From assembly GCF_004801905.1 (NCBI RefSeq), contig NZ_SSSN01000005.1:310001-374000 (forward strand): 64,000 nucleotides of DNA, given 5' to 3'. Source of the stretch: Orlajensenia flava. GTDB taxonomy: Bacteria; Actinomycetota; Actinomycetes; Actinomycetales; Microbacteriaceae. A model generated the notes under the pieces. It saw only the letters and a program-made list of their open reading frames with translations. It made no database searches and was not told the DNA's origin. Made by a program: the position numbers and the translations under genes. How positions within the stretch are numbered: the stretch's first letter is position 1; the number at the start of each line of letters is the position of its first letter. Positions 36,441-45,085 of this stretch are shown here, in pieces.

Positions 36441-36998
36441 CTACGCAGCGGGCTGCAGGACCAGCTGAACCTCGCCGGAGACGGTGACGTCGTCGCCGAG
36501 GGTCATCCCGCCGGCCTCGAGGGCGGCGTTCCAGTTGACGCCGAAGTCCTTGCGGTTGATCTTGGTGGTGAACGACGCGCCGGCCTTCTTCTGGCCGTAG
36601 CCGTCGGTCACGACACCGCCGAGCTCGCCCGTGAGGGTGATGCTCTTGGTGACACCGCGGAGGGTCAGGTCGCCCACGATGGTGAAGTCGTCGCCGTCGA
36701 CCGAGACATCCGTCGAGGTGAAGGTGGCCGTCGGGAACTCGTCGACCTTGAAGAAGTCGCTCGTGCGCAGGTGGTCATCGCGCTGCGCCTGGTTGGTGTC
36801 GACGGATGCGACATCGATGCTCGCCTGAACACTTAGGCCGGCCTCGTTGGTCTCGGCGGTGACGTCGAAGGTCTTGAACGCTCCACGCACCTTGCTGATG
36901 GCGAGGTGGCGCACGGTGAAGCCGAGCTCGGAGTGGGTCGCGTCGAGCTTCCAGGTGCCGGTGGTGAAGTGAGGGTGGGTGAGGGTGTCGTTGGTCAT
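36441..36998 (-). CDS. YceI-family lipid-binding protein
   Basis: A 185-residue YceI-like protein, a lipocalin-fold beta-barrel that binds polyisoprenoid-type lipids. The family features are clear: GTWKLDATHSELGFTVRHLA near the start, VRGAFKTFDVTAE, SVDTNQAQRDDHLRTSDFF, FPTATFTST, VGDLTLRGVTKSI and FTTKINRKDFGVNWNAALE. No signal peptide is present, so this copy is cytoplasmic, as is frequent in actinobacteria. Start at the second Met (MTNDTLTHPH); the six upstream residues are unlike the family. Confidence 0.92.
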   Translation of the reverse strand: MTNDTLTHPHFTTGTWKLDATHSELGFTVRHLAISKVRGAFKTFDVTAETNEAGLSVQASIDVASVDTNQAQRDDHLRTSDFFKVDEFPTATFTSTDVSVDGDDFTIVGDLTLRGVTKSITLTGELGGVVTDGYGQKKAGASFTTKINRKDFGVNWNAALEAGGMTLGDDVTVSGEVQLVLQPAA

Positions 36999-37144
36999 GT
37001 GTGTATGCAACCGCATGGAGCTGGCCCGGTATTCCCGATCGGCTGAAGAAGTTCCTCCCGGGGCGCGGCGGCGCTCCTGCGGGCCTGTGCGAGACTGACA
37101 GCCGGTGCGAACAGGCGGTTCCCGCCGCGGGTGCGGAGGTGTCG

Positions 37145-37714
37145 ATGCGTGTTCTCGCCGTGTGCACCGGCAACGTCTGCCGGTCGCCGCTTGCGCAACT
37201 GGTTCTCGCCTCCGAGCTGCGCGAGCATCCGCAGGTCACGGTGCTCAGCGCGGGAACGCACGCGCTCGTCGGGGAACCGATGACGGAACGGATGCGCTCC
37301 GTCGCGACCGGTCTCGGCCTCGAGGGCGCCGCGGCGCATCGCGCTCGCCAGCTGACGCGCGAACTCATCGCGGAGGCGGACCTCATTCTCGGCCTCACGC
37401 GCGAGCACCGTCGGCGCATCGTCGAGCTCGACCCGCTGGCGCTGCGCCGTACGTTCACCCTGCGCGAGTTCGCCCGGCTCTCTGGCGGCCTCAAGGGCGA
37501 AGCAGCGGGAACGGATGTCGGCGACGCGGCCTTGGCCGTAGCTGTCGGCGGCATGCGCGGTCGCGTCGCTCCCCCCACGCGGCCCGAGGATGACGACGTG
37601 ATCGACCCCTACCGCCGATCGGCGGCGGTCTACGCCCGATCGGCCGGCCAGCTGGTGCCAGCGGCACGCACGACGGCGGACGTGCTGCGCCGGTTCGTCA
37701 CCGCGTCCGACTGA
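37145..37714 (+). CDS. Low-molecular-weight protein tyrosine phosphatase
   Basis: A 189-residue LMW phosphatase. The catalytic P-loop is VCTGNVCRSPLAQ (Cys and Arg in C-x5-R, residues 7-19). The general-acid Asp lies in DDDVIDPYRR (about 149), the DP loop. The insert of about 40 residues (TLREFARLSGGLKGEAAG onward) between the core and the DP loop is longer than in the classic 150-residue enzymes. GGAGG is five bases before the ATG. It is a single gene. It may dephosphorylate tyrosine-phosphorylated proteins of exopolysaccharide systems or stress regulators; the target is unknown. Confidence 0.88.
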   Translation: MRVLAVCTGNVCRSPLAQLVLASELREHPQVTVLSAGTHALVGEPMTERMRSVATGLGLEGAAAHRARQLTRELIAEADLILGLTREHRRRIVELDPLALRRTFTLREFARLSGGLKGEAAGTDVGDAALAVAVGGMRGRVAPPTRPEDDDVIDPYRRSAAVYARSAGQLVPAARTTADVLRRFVTASD

Positions 37715-37746
37715 GCGCGGCGCCGGCGCTCAACCGCCCCGACCGC

Positions 37747-38592
37747 TCACGCCTCGTCGCGCCAGGAGTGCTCCGGTTCGTAGCCGAGCACCCGGCGCGC
37801 CTTGTCGATCGAGAGCAGCGTGTCGTTGACGCCCAGCTCGCCGCGCAGCGGGACATCCGGGAACACCTCCGCCACGAGCTCGGCGTTCGGTCGTGCCATG
37901 ACGGTGTCGGCCGCGGCGATGATGAAGCGATCGAAGCCGGGTGCGGCGTTCTCGAGCGCGCGCTCGATCGCCTGGGCGCCGTCGCGGGCATCGATGTAGC
38001 CCCAGAGGTTCCATTTGCGGGAGCGCGCGTCCGCGTCGAAGGACGGGAACTCGGCATAGTCGGCGGGGTCCATCACGTTGGAGAAGCGCAGCGCTGTGAT
38101 CGACAGTTGGGGGTCTCGCCGCACCAGCTCGATCGCCATCGTCTCCTCGAGGTGCTTCACGAGAGAGTACGTCGACTCCGGCCGCGCCGGGTAGTCCTCG
38201 TCGACGGGGATGTACGGCGGCGGAACGTCGAACGGCAGCCCCAGCACCGTCTCGCTCGAGGCGTAGACGATGCGACGGATGTCCAGCCGCTTCGCGGCCT
38301 GGAACACGTTGTAGGTGGCGAGCATGTTGTTGTGGAAGGTCGCTGCGTCGCTCGCCATGCCGGGAGCGGGAATGGCGGCCAGGTGCACGATGGCATCCAC
38401 GCCGTCATGGCGGTCGTCGATGCCCGCGAGCGCGTCGATGACCTGGCCGTAGTCGGTGAGGTCGACGCGTGTGAAGGCGGCGCTGCGCTCGCCGTGCTGG
38501 TCGAGGTTGTGCACGTGGTGGCCGTGTTCCCCGAGGATGCGCACGACGGTGCGCCCGAGCTTTCCACTGCCGCCGGTGACCGCGATTCTCAT
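37747..38592 (-). CDS. NAD-dependent epimerase/dehydratase (extended SDR)
   Basis: A 281-residue extended short-chain dehydrogenase. The NAD motif is MRIAVTGGSGKLGRTVVRIL (GGxGxxG). It continues with VDAIVHLAAIPAPG (about 70), IVYASSETVLGLPF (about 110, catalytic Ser region) and Y-S-L-V-K in ESTYSLVKHLEE (about 137, catalytic Tyr and Lys). The C-terminus is short, as in uronate-dehydrogenase-like members. Start at the ATG at 38592. It is divergent from a PhyH dioxygenase, and the pair may share a function, but no pathway is evident. Confidence 0.88.
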   Translation of the reverse strand: MRIAVTGGSGKLGRTVVRILGEHGHHVHNLDQHGERSAAFTRVDLTDYGQVIDALAGIDDRHDGVDAIVHLAAIPAPGMASDAATFHNNMLATYNVFQAAKRLDIRRIVYASSETVLGLPFDVPPPYIPVDEDYPARPESTYSLVKHLEETMAIELVRRDPQLSITALRFSNVMDPADYAEFPSFDADARSRKWNLWGYIDARDGAQAIERALENAAPGFDRFIIAAADTVMARPNAELVAEVFPDVPLRGELGVNDTLLSIDKARRVLGYEPEHSWRDEA

Positions 38593-38701
38593 GGTGTCGA
38601 GTCTGTCACGAGGTGCCCGCGATACGTGCGGATGGCGCTGACGTGAGCGTAGGCTCGGCATGCCGGCGGCCCGCGCGCCGGTGTTCGATGAGGAGCAGCA
38701 G

Positions 38702-39565
38702 ATGACCGACACCGTTTCACGCGCGCACCCGATGACCCCGTCGACCATCGGGACCGATCCCGACATCGCCGAGGCGGTCGCCACGCTGTACACCGACGGC
38801 ATCATCGGCCGGAAGGCGGCTTTCAGCGCCGAATGGGCCGACGCGATGCGAGAGGACATCGAGGTCGCCTTCGAGGAGGCGCGTTCCCGCCCGGACGGCG
38901 CGGTCGGACGCGGGCCGAAGCGCTATTACGTCGAGATGCACCCCGAGCAGATGCGCGGGTGGCTCGAGCTCGTCGACCATCCGTGGGTGAGGGGTGTGTG
39001 CGAGGCCGTCCTCGGCCCGAACTACCAGATCGTCGAACTCGGCTTCGACGTGCCCGGTCCTGGCGCGAAGAACCAGCCGTGGCACCGCGATTTCCCGATG
39101 CCCGACGAGACGCGCAGCGCCGGCCGGCTGACCTCGCTCGCGTTCAACGCGACGGCGGTCGACACCGAGGAGAACATGGGTCCGTTCGAGATCGCTCCGA
39201 CGACGCAGTGGGACCTGCCGGAGGGCTTCGAGCACGAGATGTTCCCCGACAAGGCGTTGTACTCCCGATTCGAGGCCCTCGCCGTGCGCAAGTACCCGCG
39301 GCGCGGCGACATCTCAGCCCGCTCCGCCCTCACGCTGCACCGCGGAACCGCCAACGAGTCCGACAAGTCTCGACCCGTGCTCGTCCTCGGGGTGGACTCC
39401 CCCGGTGCCGGGAACGCGGAGCACCACGACATGGCGGTGACCCGGGGCTTCTACGACTCGCTGCCGGATCGCGTGAAGGCGCACCTCGTCTGCCCCGTCG
39501 TGGACGAGTTGACCCCCATCTCCCAGAAGCACTCCATCGAGGGCCTGATGATGGGCGAGGCGTAG
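38702..39565 (+). CDS. Phytanoyl-CoA dioxygenase (PhyH) family protein
   Basis: A 287-residue Fe(II)/2-oxoglutarate-dependent dioxygenase. The facial triad is His-x-Asp in QPWHRDFPMPDE (about 133) and a distal His in ALTLHRGTANESDKSRPVL (about 217). The following Arg binds 2-oxoglutarate. A cupin-like core is bracketed by VELGFDVPGPG and LVLGVDSPGAG. The ATG at 38702 is chosen because GAGGAG lies about seven bases before it. TAGGCT at 38650-38655 gives a transcript start near 38661, which excludes an earlier in-frame ATG at 38660. Substrate unknown. Confidence 0.87.
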   Translation: MTDTVSRAHPMTPSTIGTDPDIAEAVATLYTDGIIGRKAAFSAEWADAMREDIEVAFEEARSRPDGAVGRGPKRYYVEMHPEQMRGWLELVDHPWVRGVCEAVLGPNYQIVELGFDVPGPGAKNQPWHRDFPMPDETRSAGRLTSLAFNATAVDTEENMGPFEIAPTTQWDLPEGFEHEMFPDKALYSRFEALAVRKYPRRGDISARSALTLHRGTANESDKSRPVLVLGVDSPGAGNAEHHDMAVTRGFYDSLPDRVKAHLVCPVVDELTPISQKHSIEGLMMGEA

Positions 39566-39602
39566 CCGCTCGTCGCCGCCGCGTAGTGGACGAACCCTCG
39601 AG

Positions 39603-40145
39603 TCAGTGGACGGAGGCCTTCAGTACGACGATCAGGATCCCGAGGAGGGCCGCACCCGCGGCCGCCGCCCACCGCACCCACATCCGCGAACCACGCCGGG
39701 TCAGGCCGATGTAGGCGAGCACCGCCAGCAGCGTCACGTTCACCCACAGCGCGGCCCACTCCGCGCTGTTGTTGCTGACCACTCGAAGGGCTCCGAGAAG
39801 GATGATCACCAAGGGAACCAAGGCAGCGAGCAGCATGCCCGAGGTCTCGCTGATGCCGTGCGCCAGGGCCGTCGTGGGCCGGAAGTCGTCGCTCCGGCCG
39901 ATCGAGGAGAGCAGGTTGGCGAACACATGCGCGACCCAGAAGATCACCACCGTCGCCGCCACCCGAAGCAGGACCTGCCATCCGTCCTGCCCTCGTCCCG
40001 TGACGACGATCAGGGCAGACACGAGCAGGATGCCGTAGATCGCCGACTCCGAGAAGATCCCGTCGGCGATCGAGAAGCGGCGTGGCCGGGCACCCGAGTC
40101 GGGCAATCGCTCCGTCGAGTCGCTGGGATGCTCGGGCGCGTCCAC
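39603..40145 (-). CDS. Conserved hypothetical membrane protein
   Basis: A 180-residue integral membrane protein with a 25-residue charged N-terminus. Then come five likely helices (SAIYGILLVSALIVVTG, VLLRVAATVVIFWVAHVFAN, SGMLLAALVPLVIILLGALR, ALWVNVTLLAVLAYIGL and WAAAAGAALLGILIVVLK). I do not recognise a named family. The GTG start at 40145 is three bases from the stop of the aminopeptidase gene, so it is the last gene of an MFS-pepA-membrane operon. It converges on the PhyH gene. Confidence 0.75.
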   Translation of the reverse strand: MDAPEHPSDSTERLPDSGARPRRFSIADGIFSESAIYGILLVSALIVVTGRGQDGWQVLLRVAATVVIFWVAHVFANLLSSIGRSDDFRPTTALAHGISETSGMLLAALVPLVIILLGALRVVSNNSAEWAALWVNVTLLAVLAYIGLTRRGSRMWVRWAAAAGAALLGILIVVLKASVH

Positions 40146-40148
40146 CCG

Positions 40149-41663
40149 CTAGGCGTCCGCCGCTGTCGCGGGCACCGTGAACGACTGCGCGAGCGCCAGC
40201 AGCAGGCGCGCGCCGTACCCGGTGGCACCGGCGGTGAGCCAGCGGTCGGGGGAATCCGCCTGCATCGTTCCGGCGATGTCGACATGCGCCCACGGGATGC
40301 CGGCAACGAACTCCTCGAGGAAGAGGGCTGCCGTGGTCGAGCCCGCGAACCGACCGCCGAGGTTGGAGATGTCGGCAACGTCGGAGTCGAGCTGCTTGCG
40401 ATATGCACGCTCGAGGGGGAGCTGCCAGACCTGCTCGTCGGTCGTCTCGGACGCGCTCTTCACCTGGTCGAGGAGGGCCTGGTCGTTGCCGAACAGGGCG
40501 GCTCGCAGCTGGCCGAGGGCCATCAGGGCGGCACCGGTCAGGGTCGCGATGTCGACGATCGCGTCCGGCTTCTCCTCGGCCGCGAGCGCGAGCCCGTCCA
40601 TCATGGCCAGCCGGCCCTCGGCATCCGTGTTCTTGACCTCGACCGTCTTACCGCCGCGCGCGGTGAGCACGTCGCCGAGCTTGTAGGCAGAGCCCGAGGG
40701 CATGTTGTCGGTACACATGAGCCACGCGGAGACGGATGCCGTAACGCCGGTGTCGCGCAGCGCCGTGAAGGCGCCGAGCACCGCTGCGGCACCACCCATG
40801 TCCATCTTCATCAGCAGATGCATCGGGTCCGACGGCTTGAGGCTGATGCCGCCGGAGTCGTACATGATGCCCTTCCCCACCATCGCTAGCGAGGGACCAC
40901 CATCGCCCGCGTAGCGCAGCACGATCATGCGCGGCTCCTCGACGCTTCCGGCATTGACTCCGAGGAGGCCGCCGCACCCGAGCTCGATGAGCGCCTCCTT
41001 GTCGAAGGACTCGACCTCGAAGCCCAGGTCGGGGCCGAGCTCGACGGCGATGTCGGCCAGGTCGCTCGCGGTGAGGTGTCCGGGAGGGGTGTTGGCGAGG
41101 TCGCGGGTGATCACCGTCGCGCGAGCAGCCACGCGGGCGCGTTCCATGCCGGCCCCGGCTGCCGCACGATCCCCGACATCGAGGTCGAATGCCTCGAGGG
41201 CGGGGGACGATGACACCGTCTTGAGCGGCACGAACGCGTAGCGCGCGAGGATGACGCCCTCGGTGATGGCCTGAGCCGCGTGCTCGACGTCCCCGACGTC
41301 GAGCGTGACCCGCAGGCCGATGTGCGCTGCTCGTACCGCCGCCCGCGCGAAGCTGGCTCCCGCGTTGCGGAGCGCGGGCGCATCCGTCTCGTCGCCGGTT
41401 CCCACGAGCACGAGGAGGGGGCCGCTCGGTTGCGGCAGCACCAGGGTCTGGCCGACCGATCCCGCGAACCCTGCGCGGTCGAGGGCGGCGCGGTCGAGCG
41501 GAACGCCGGCGGGCAGGTCTCCGGATGCCGCGATCGTGATGCCGAGCGCGCCCGCCGACTCGTCGAGTTCGTCGAGCGCCGTGAGTCGGAGGCCGTCGAC
41601 CCAGGCGCGGGAGGGGATGGCGGTGAAGTCCGCCGGGATGAGCTTCTCGGGGCTGCGGGTCAT
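40149..41663 (-). CDS. pepA: Leucyl aminopeptidase (M17)
   Basis: A 504-residue cytosol aminopeptidase that removes N-terminal leucine-type residues using two metals. The C-terminal catalytic domain shows VGKGIMYDSGGISLKPSD (about 268), MKMDMGGAAAVLGAF (about 290), and the family signature NTDAEGRLAMMDGL (about 345). The N-terminal domain is the usual less-conserved macro-like part. Note IMYDSGGISL, in which Met-Tyr replace the common Thr-Phe before DSGG. The ATG at 41663 overlaps the MFS gene stop by four bases, so the two are coupled. The symbol pepA is used by homology. Confidence 0.92.
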   Translation of the reverse strand: MTRSPEKLIPADFTAIPSRAWVDGLRLTALDELDESAGALGITIAASGDLPAGVPLDRAALDRAGFAGSVGQTLVLPQPSGPLLVLVGTGDETDAPALRNAGASFARAAVRAAHIGLRVTLDVGDVEHAAQAITEGVILARYAFVPLKTVSSSPALEAFDLDVGDRAAAGAGMERARVAARATVITRDLANTPPGHLTASDLADIAVELGPDLGFEVESFDKEALIELGCGGLLGVNAGSVEEPRMIVLRYAGDGGPSLAMVGKGIMYDSGGISLKPSDPMHLLMKMDMGGAAAVLGAFTALRDTGVTASVSAWLMCTDNMPSGSAYKLGDVLTARGGKTVEVKNTDAEGRLAMMDGLALAAEEKPDAIVDIATLTGAALMALGQLRAALFGNDQALLDQVKSASETTDEQVWQLPLERAYRKQLDSDVADISNLGGRFAGSTTAALFLEEFVAGIPWAHVDIAGTMQADSPDRWLTAGATGYGARLLLALAQSFTVPATAADA

Positions 41664-43336
41664 GCGCGTCCTCCTCGGGGGATGAGTTCGTCGTCAGCAT
41701 CGGTGTCGTCGATCGCGTCGTTGTCGTCGGGTTCCAGCTTCTCGGGCAGCTCGTCGCGCAGGCGACCAGGCATCCGCGTCGCCGGCACGATCGCCAATAC
41801 GGAAAGACCCGCGAGCACGAGCAGCGCGATCTGGAGGGCGTGCAGGCGCGCCTCCTCGTTGATGCGCACGGCCTTGTCGACCTGCGCCGGTGTTGCACTC
41901 GTCGCACTCAGCACGTCTTTCAGGTGGCTGTTGGTGATGAAGTTCGCGTTGTCGAAGTTGACCTCGGCGATGAGCTGCTCGGTGATGACCGGGCTGTCCT
42001 TGGCCGATCCGAGCAGCAGGGTGCCGAGAACCCCGATCGCGAACACCGAGATGACCGCGATGCCGACGCTGCCGGAGAGGTTGTGCACCAGGCCCCGCCA
42101 GGCTCCGACATCTCCCGCGAGTTCCTTGGGCGCCGAGGAGAGCAGAGTGTTGAACACCAGCGCGACGATGGAGCCCTGGCCGAGGCCCAGCAGGATGAGT
42201 CCGACGACGATGAAGAACTGGCCCCACTCGCCCCGGATGGTGAACGTCAACAGCGTGAGGGCCGCGGCGACCACGACGAAGCCGACGATCGCGATCTGCT
42301 TCGGCGCGAACCGCGAGTACAGCGTCGCGACGAACGTGGAGGCCAGGAAGATCGACAGGGTGTACGGGATGATCGAGAAGCTCGTCTCGATGCCGGTGAG
42401 GCCCTGCACCACCTGCATGTAGAGGGGGAGCAGGAAGTTCGCCGCCGTCCCCACGAACAGCATGATGGCCATGCATGCCACGATCGCCCGCTCGGACCCG
42501 GAACGCAGCACGCGCAGGTCGAAGATGCGCGGTCTCTTCTCGCGCTGGCGTCGCCGGATCCACATGAAGAAGATTTGTCCGCCGACGAGGCCGAGCAGGA
42601 CCAGGATGGGCGCGGGCGAGACGCCGAGGATGTCGAACGGCGCGCCATCCGTCGCCAGGAGAACACCCCAGGGGGCCAGCCCGCTGAACCCGAAGCTCAA
42701 CAGGATGATCGAGACCGCCGCGATGATGGCGCCCGTCCAGTCGATGGCCAGCGCCGACTGTGCGGCGACCTTCGTGAGCCGGAAGCTGAGCAGCAGGTTG
42801 ATGACGGCGAGAGCGACGACCAGTGCGAAGGAGTAGCGCCATCCGATCGTCGTCGCGAACGTGCCGGCGATGAGGAGCGCCAGCACACCGGCGGCGGGAA
42901 TCGCGGCCGCTAGCAGGCCGATGGCGGTCGCCTGCTGCTTGCCGGAGTAGTTCGTGGCGATGAACACGGTCAGGGCGGGTGCGATGAGGGCGATGACGGC
43001 ACCGGATGCAGCCTGCGCCACGAACAGCATGCCCGGGCTGACCGCGAGCATCACCCCGGCCATCGCCACCCCGTGGATGACGAGCGCGATCTGGAACACT
43101 CTCCGCGTGCCGAACCGTGCGCCCACCTTGGCGCCGAGCAGGATGAACGCCGCCATCGCGAACGTGCCCGCGGTGATCGCCGTTCCGACCGAGGTGGCCG
43201 GAGTGTCGAGGTCGTGCGTGATGCCGGCCATCGACACCGTCAGCGCGTTGACCGCGAACGAGGCCTGGATCTGCGTCAGGACCACGACGATGAGGGGGAG
43301 CCATGACGTGCGTGGCGCGGCTGTGGGGGCGGACAT
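41660..43336 (-). CDS. MFS transporter, DHA2 (14-helix) drug-exporter type
   Basis: A 558-residue major-facilitator protein with about 14 helices. Motif A-like GAKVGARFGTRRVFQ (about 60) and the motif-C-like region of helix 5 are consistent with proton-driven drug efflux. A loop of about 80 residues with SATSATPAQVDKAVRINEEA lies between the last helices, and the acidic tail EKLEPDDNDAIDDTDADDE is cytoplasmic. The start at the ATG at 43336 removes 30 residues of frame that do not look like the family. It is the first gene of the three-gene operon with pepA. Substrate unknown. Confidence 0.9.
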   Translation of the reverse strand: MSAPTAAPRTSWLPLIVVVLTQIQASFAVNALTVSMAGITHDLDTPATSVGTAITAGTFAMAAFILLGAKVGARFGTRRVFQIALVIHGVAMAGVMLAVSPGMLFVAQAASGAVIALIAPALTVFIATNYSGKQQATAIGLLAAAIPAAGVLALLIAGTFATTIGWRYSFALVVALAVINLLLSFRLTKVAAQSALAIDWTGAIIAAVSIILLSFGFSGLAPWGVLLATDGAPFDILGVSPAPILVLLGLVGGQIFFMWIRRRQREKRPRIFDLRVLRSGSERAIVACMAIMLFVGTAANFLLPLYMQVVQGLTGIETSFSIIPYTLSIFLASTFVATLYSRFAPKQIAIVGFVVVAAALTLLTFTIRGEWGQFFIVVGLILLGLGQGSIVALVFNTLLSSAPKELAGDVGAWRGLVHNLSGSVGIAVISVFAIGVLGTLLLGSAKDSPVITEQLIAEVNFDNANFITNSHLKDVLSATSATPAQVDKAVRINEEARLHALQIALLVLAGLSVLAIVPATRMPGRLRDELPEKLEPDDNDAIDDTDADDELIPRGGRA

Positions 43337-43449
43337 CGCGACTCTCTCTCCGGGCGCGCGTGCGCCGAGTACCGTCAGTCTGGCCGAGCGGGGGGCGATT
43401 CTCCATACCCATTCGGGGGAGATCACTGGTCACGCGGCGTGCAGCTGGC

Positions 43450-43455
43450 TACGCT
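43450..43455 (+). promoter_or_regulatory. -10 box of a leaderless promoter
   Basis: TACGCT, seven bases before the GTG at 43463, with no ribosome-binding site between. Confidence 0.45.
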
Positions 43456-43462
43456 CGCCCCT

Positions 43463-45025
43463 GTGACCGACTCCGGCGTGACGCTTCTGATCCTGGCGCT
43501 CGCCGTGATCGCGTTCATCAGCGGCCGGGTTCCCACGGGAATCGTGGCCATCGGGGTCTCGCTCGCGCTGCTCGCCACGCGCATCATCGACCTCCCGCAG
43601 GCCTTCGCCGGGTTCGCCGATCCCGCCGTAATCCTCATCGCCGCACTCTTCGTCGTGGCCGAGGGGCTCGACTCCTCTGGTCTCACATCGTGGACGGGTC
43701 AGCAGCTGGTTCGACGAGGCGGCTCGCCGCGTGCGCTCACGGCATTGGTCATGCTGGTCGTCGGCATCCTCTCGGCCCTCATCAGTGTCAACGGCGCCGT
43801 CGCAGCGCTCCTGCCGGTGGTGGTCGTCATTGCCGCACGCAGCGCCATCACACCGTCGCGACTGCTGCTGCCGCTGGCCTTCGGGGCGCACAGCGGCGCG
43901 CTGCTCACGCTCACCGGAAGCCCCGTCAACGTGCTCGCCTCCGAGTTCGCCGCCGAAGCAGGTGGCGGTCCGTTCGGATTCTTCTCCTTCGCGGTCGCCG
44001 GCATCCCGCTCGTGATCGGATCGATCGTCATCGTCGTGTTCTTCGGCCACCGCCTCGTGCCCGAGCGCACGCCGGCCACCCTGCCACGCGACCTCAGCGC
44101 GCAGGCCGGTGTCCTGCTCCGCGACTATCCGAGCATCGAGGGCGGCGGCCGTCCCGTCATCGAGGCGGAGGACGGCGTCGCCGAGGTGATGGTGCCTCCC
44201 CGGTCGGCGTTCATCGACGAGCACGTGTTCCCCGGCATGCTCACCGACAGTGGCGACTTGGTGATCCTCGCTATCAAACGGGACGGAGAGGAGCTGGAAG
44301 GCGACGTGTCACTGCGCGCGGGAGACCTCCTCCTGCTGCGCGGACGGTGGGACGCGCTCGAGACCCGGCTGCCCGACCCGGCGGTGGTGGTGGTGGACGA
44401 CCCCGATGCGGTCCGCCGGCAGGCCGCCCCGCTGGGATGGCGGGCCTGGACGGCTCTCGGCATCCTGGTCGCCATGGTGATCGCGCTGGCGACCGGAATC
44501 GTGCCGCCTGCCGTCGCCGGTCTCGTCGCCGCGGTCGCCATGGTCCTCTCCCGCGTCGTGCCGGTGGAGCGGGCCCACCGCTCCATCTCGTGGACCACCC
44601 TGCTGCTCGTAGCCGGGATGATCCCGCTGTCGACGGCGATCACGCAGACAGGCACCGCAGACCTCATCGCGCAGGGGCTGGTCGACCTGGTCGGCGGGCT
44701 CGGGCCGCTCGCCATCCTCGCCGCCCTGTGCGTGGTCGCACTCGTGTTCGGACAGCTGATCAGCAACACCGCCACAGCTCTCATCCTGCTGCCGATCGCC
44801 GTTTCCGTTGCGGGTGAACTCTCGCTCTCGCCTCTGCCGTTCATCATGGCCGTCGCGGTGGTCAGTGCGGCCGCCCTCCTCACGCCGGTCGCGACGCCCG
44901 CGAACCTGATGGTGCAGGCACCGTCCGGCCTTCGCTTCGGCGACTACTGGAAGCTCGGGCTTCCGCTGATGCTGTTCTACCTGGCGGTCGCCCTGGTCAT
45001 CGTGCCGCTGGTCTGGCCGTTCTGA
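43463..45025 (+). CDS. SLC13/DASS-type permease with TrkA-C domain
   Basis: A 520-residue anion transporter of the SLC13/arsenite-permease-like superfamily, probably a sodium- or proton-coupled carboxylate, sulfate or phosphate carrier. About 10 helices are split by a single cytoplasmic RCK/TrkA-C-like domain (about 215-290: VMVPPRSAFIDEHVFPGML, LVILAIKRDGEELEGDVSL and DLLLLRGRW). The two helical-hairpin motifs are GALLTLTGSPVNVLASEF (about 150) and TPVATPANLMVQAPSG (about 482), the substrate and cation sites. The start is the leaderless GTG; another GTG 24 bases earlier is possible. It is divergent from the MFS operon. Confidence 0.87.
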   Translation: MTDSGVTLLILALAVIAFISGRVPTGIVAIGVSLALLATRIIDLPQAFAGFADPAVILIAALFVVAEGLDSSGLTSWTGQQLVRRGGSPRALTALVMLVVGILSALISVNGAVAALLPVVVVIAARSAITPSRLLLPLAFGAHSGALLTLTGSPVNVLASEFAAEAGGGPFGFFSFAVAGIPLVIGSIVIVVFFGHRLVPERTPATLPRDLSAQAGVLLRDYPSIEGGGRPVIEAEDGVAEVMVPPRSAFIDEHVFPGMLTDSGDLVILAIKRDGEELEGDVSLRAGDLLLLRGRWDALETRLPDPAVVVVDDPDAVRRQAAPLGWRAWTALGILVAMVIALATGIVPPAVAGLVAAVAMVLSRVVPVERAHRSISWTTLLLVAGMIPLSTAITQTGTADLIAQGLVDLVGGLGPLAILAALCVVALVFGQLISNTATALILLPIAVSVAGELSLSPLPFIMAVAVVSAAALLTPVATPANLMVQAPSGLRFGDYWKLGLPLMLFYLAVALVIVPLVWPF

Positions 45026-45073
45026 TTCATCAGACGGTGGTGTGCGGTTCGCCCGCAGTACACGATGCGCTCG

Positions 45074-45079
45074 TAGCCT
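45074..45079 (+). promoter_or_regulatory. -10 box of a leaderless promoter
   Basis: TAGCCT, six bases before the GTG at 45086. Confidence 0.5.
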
Positions 45080-45085
45080 CGTCGG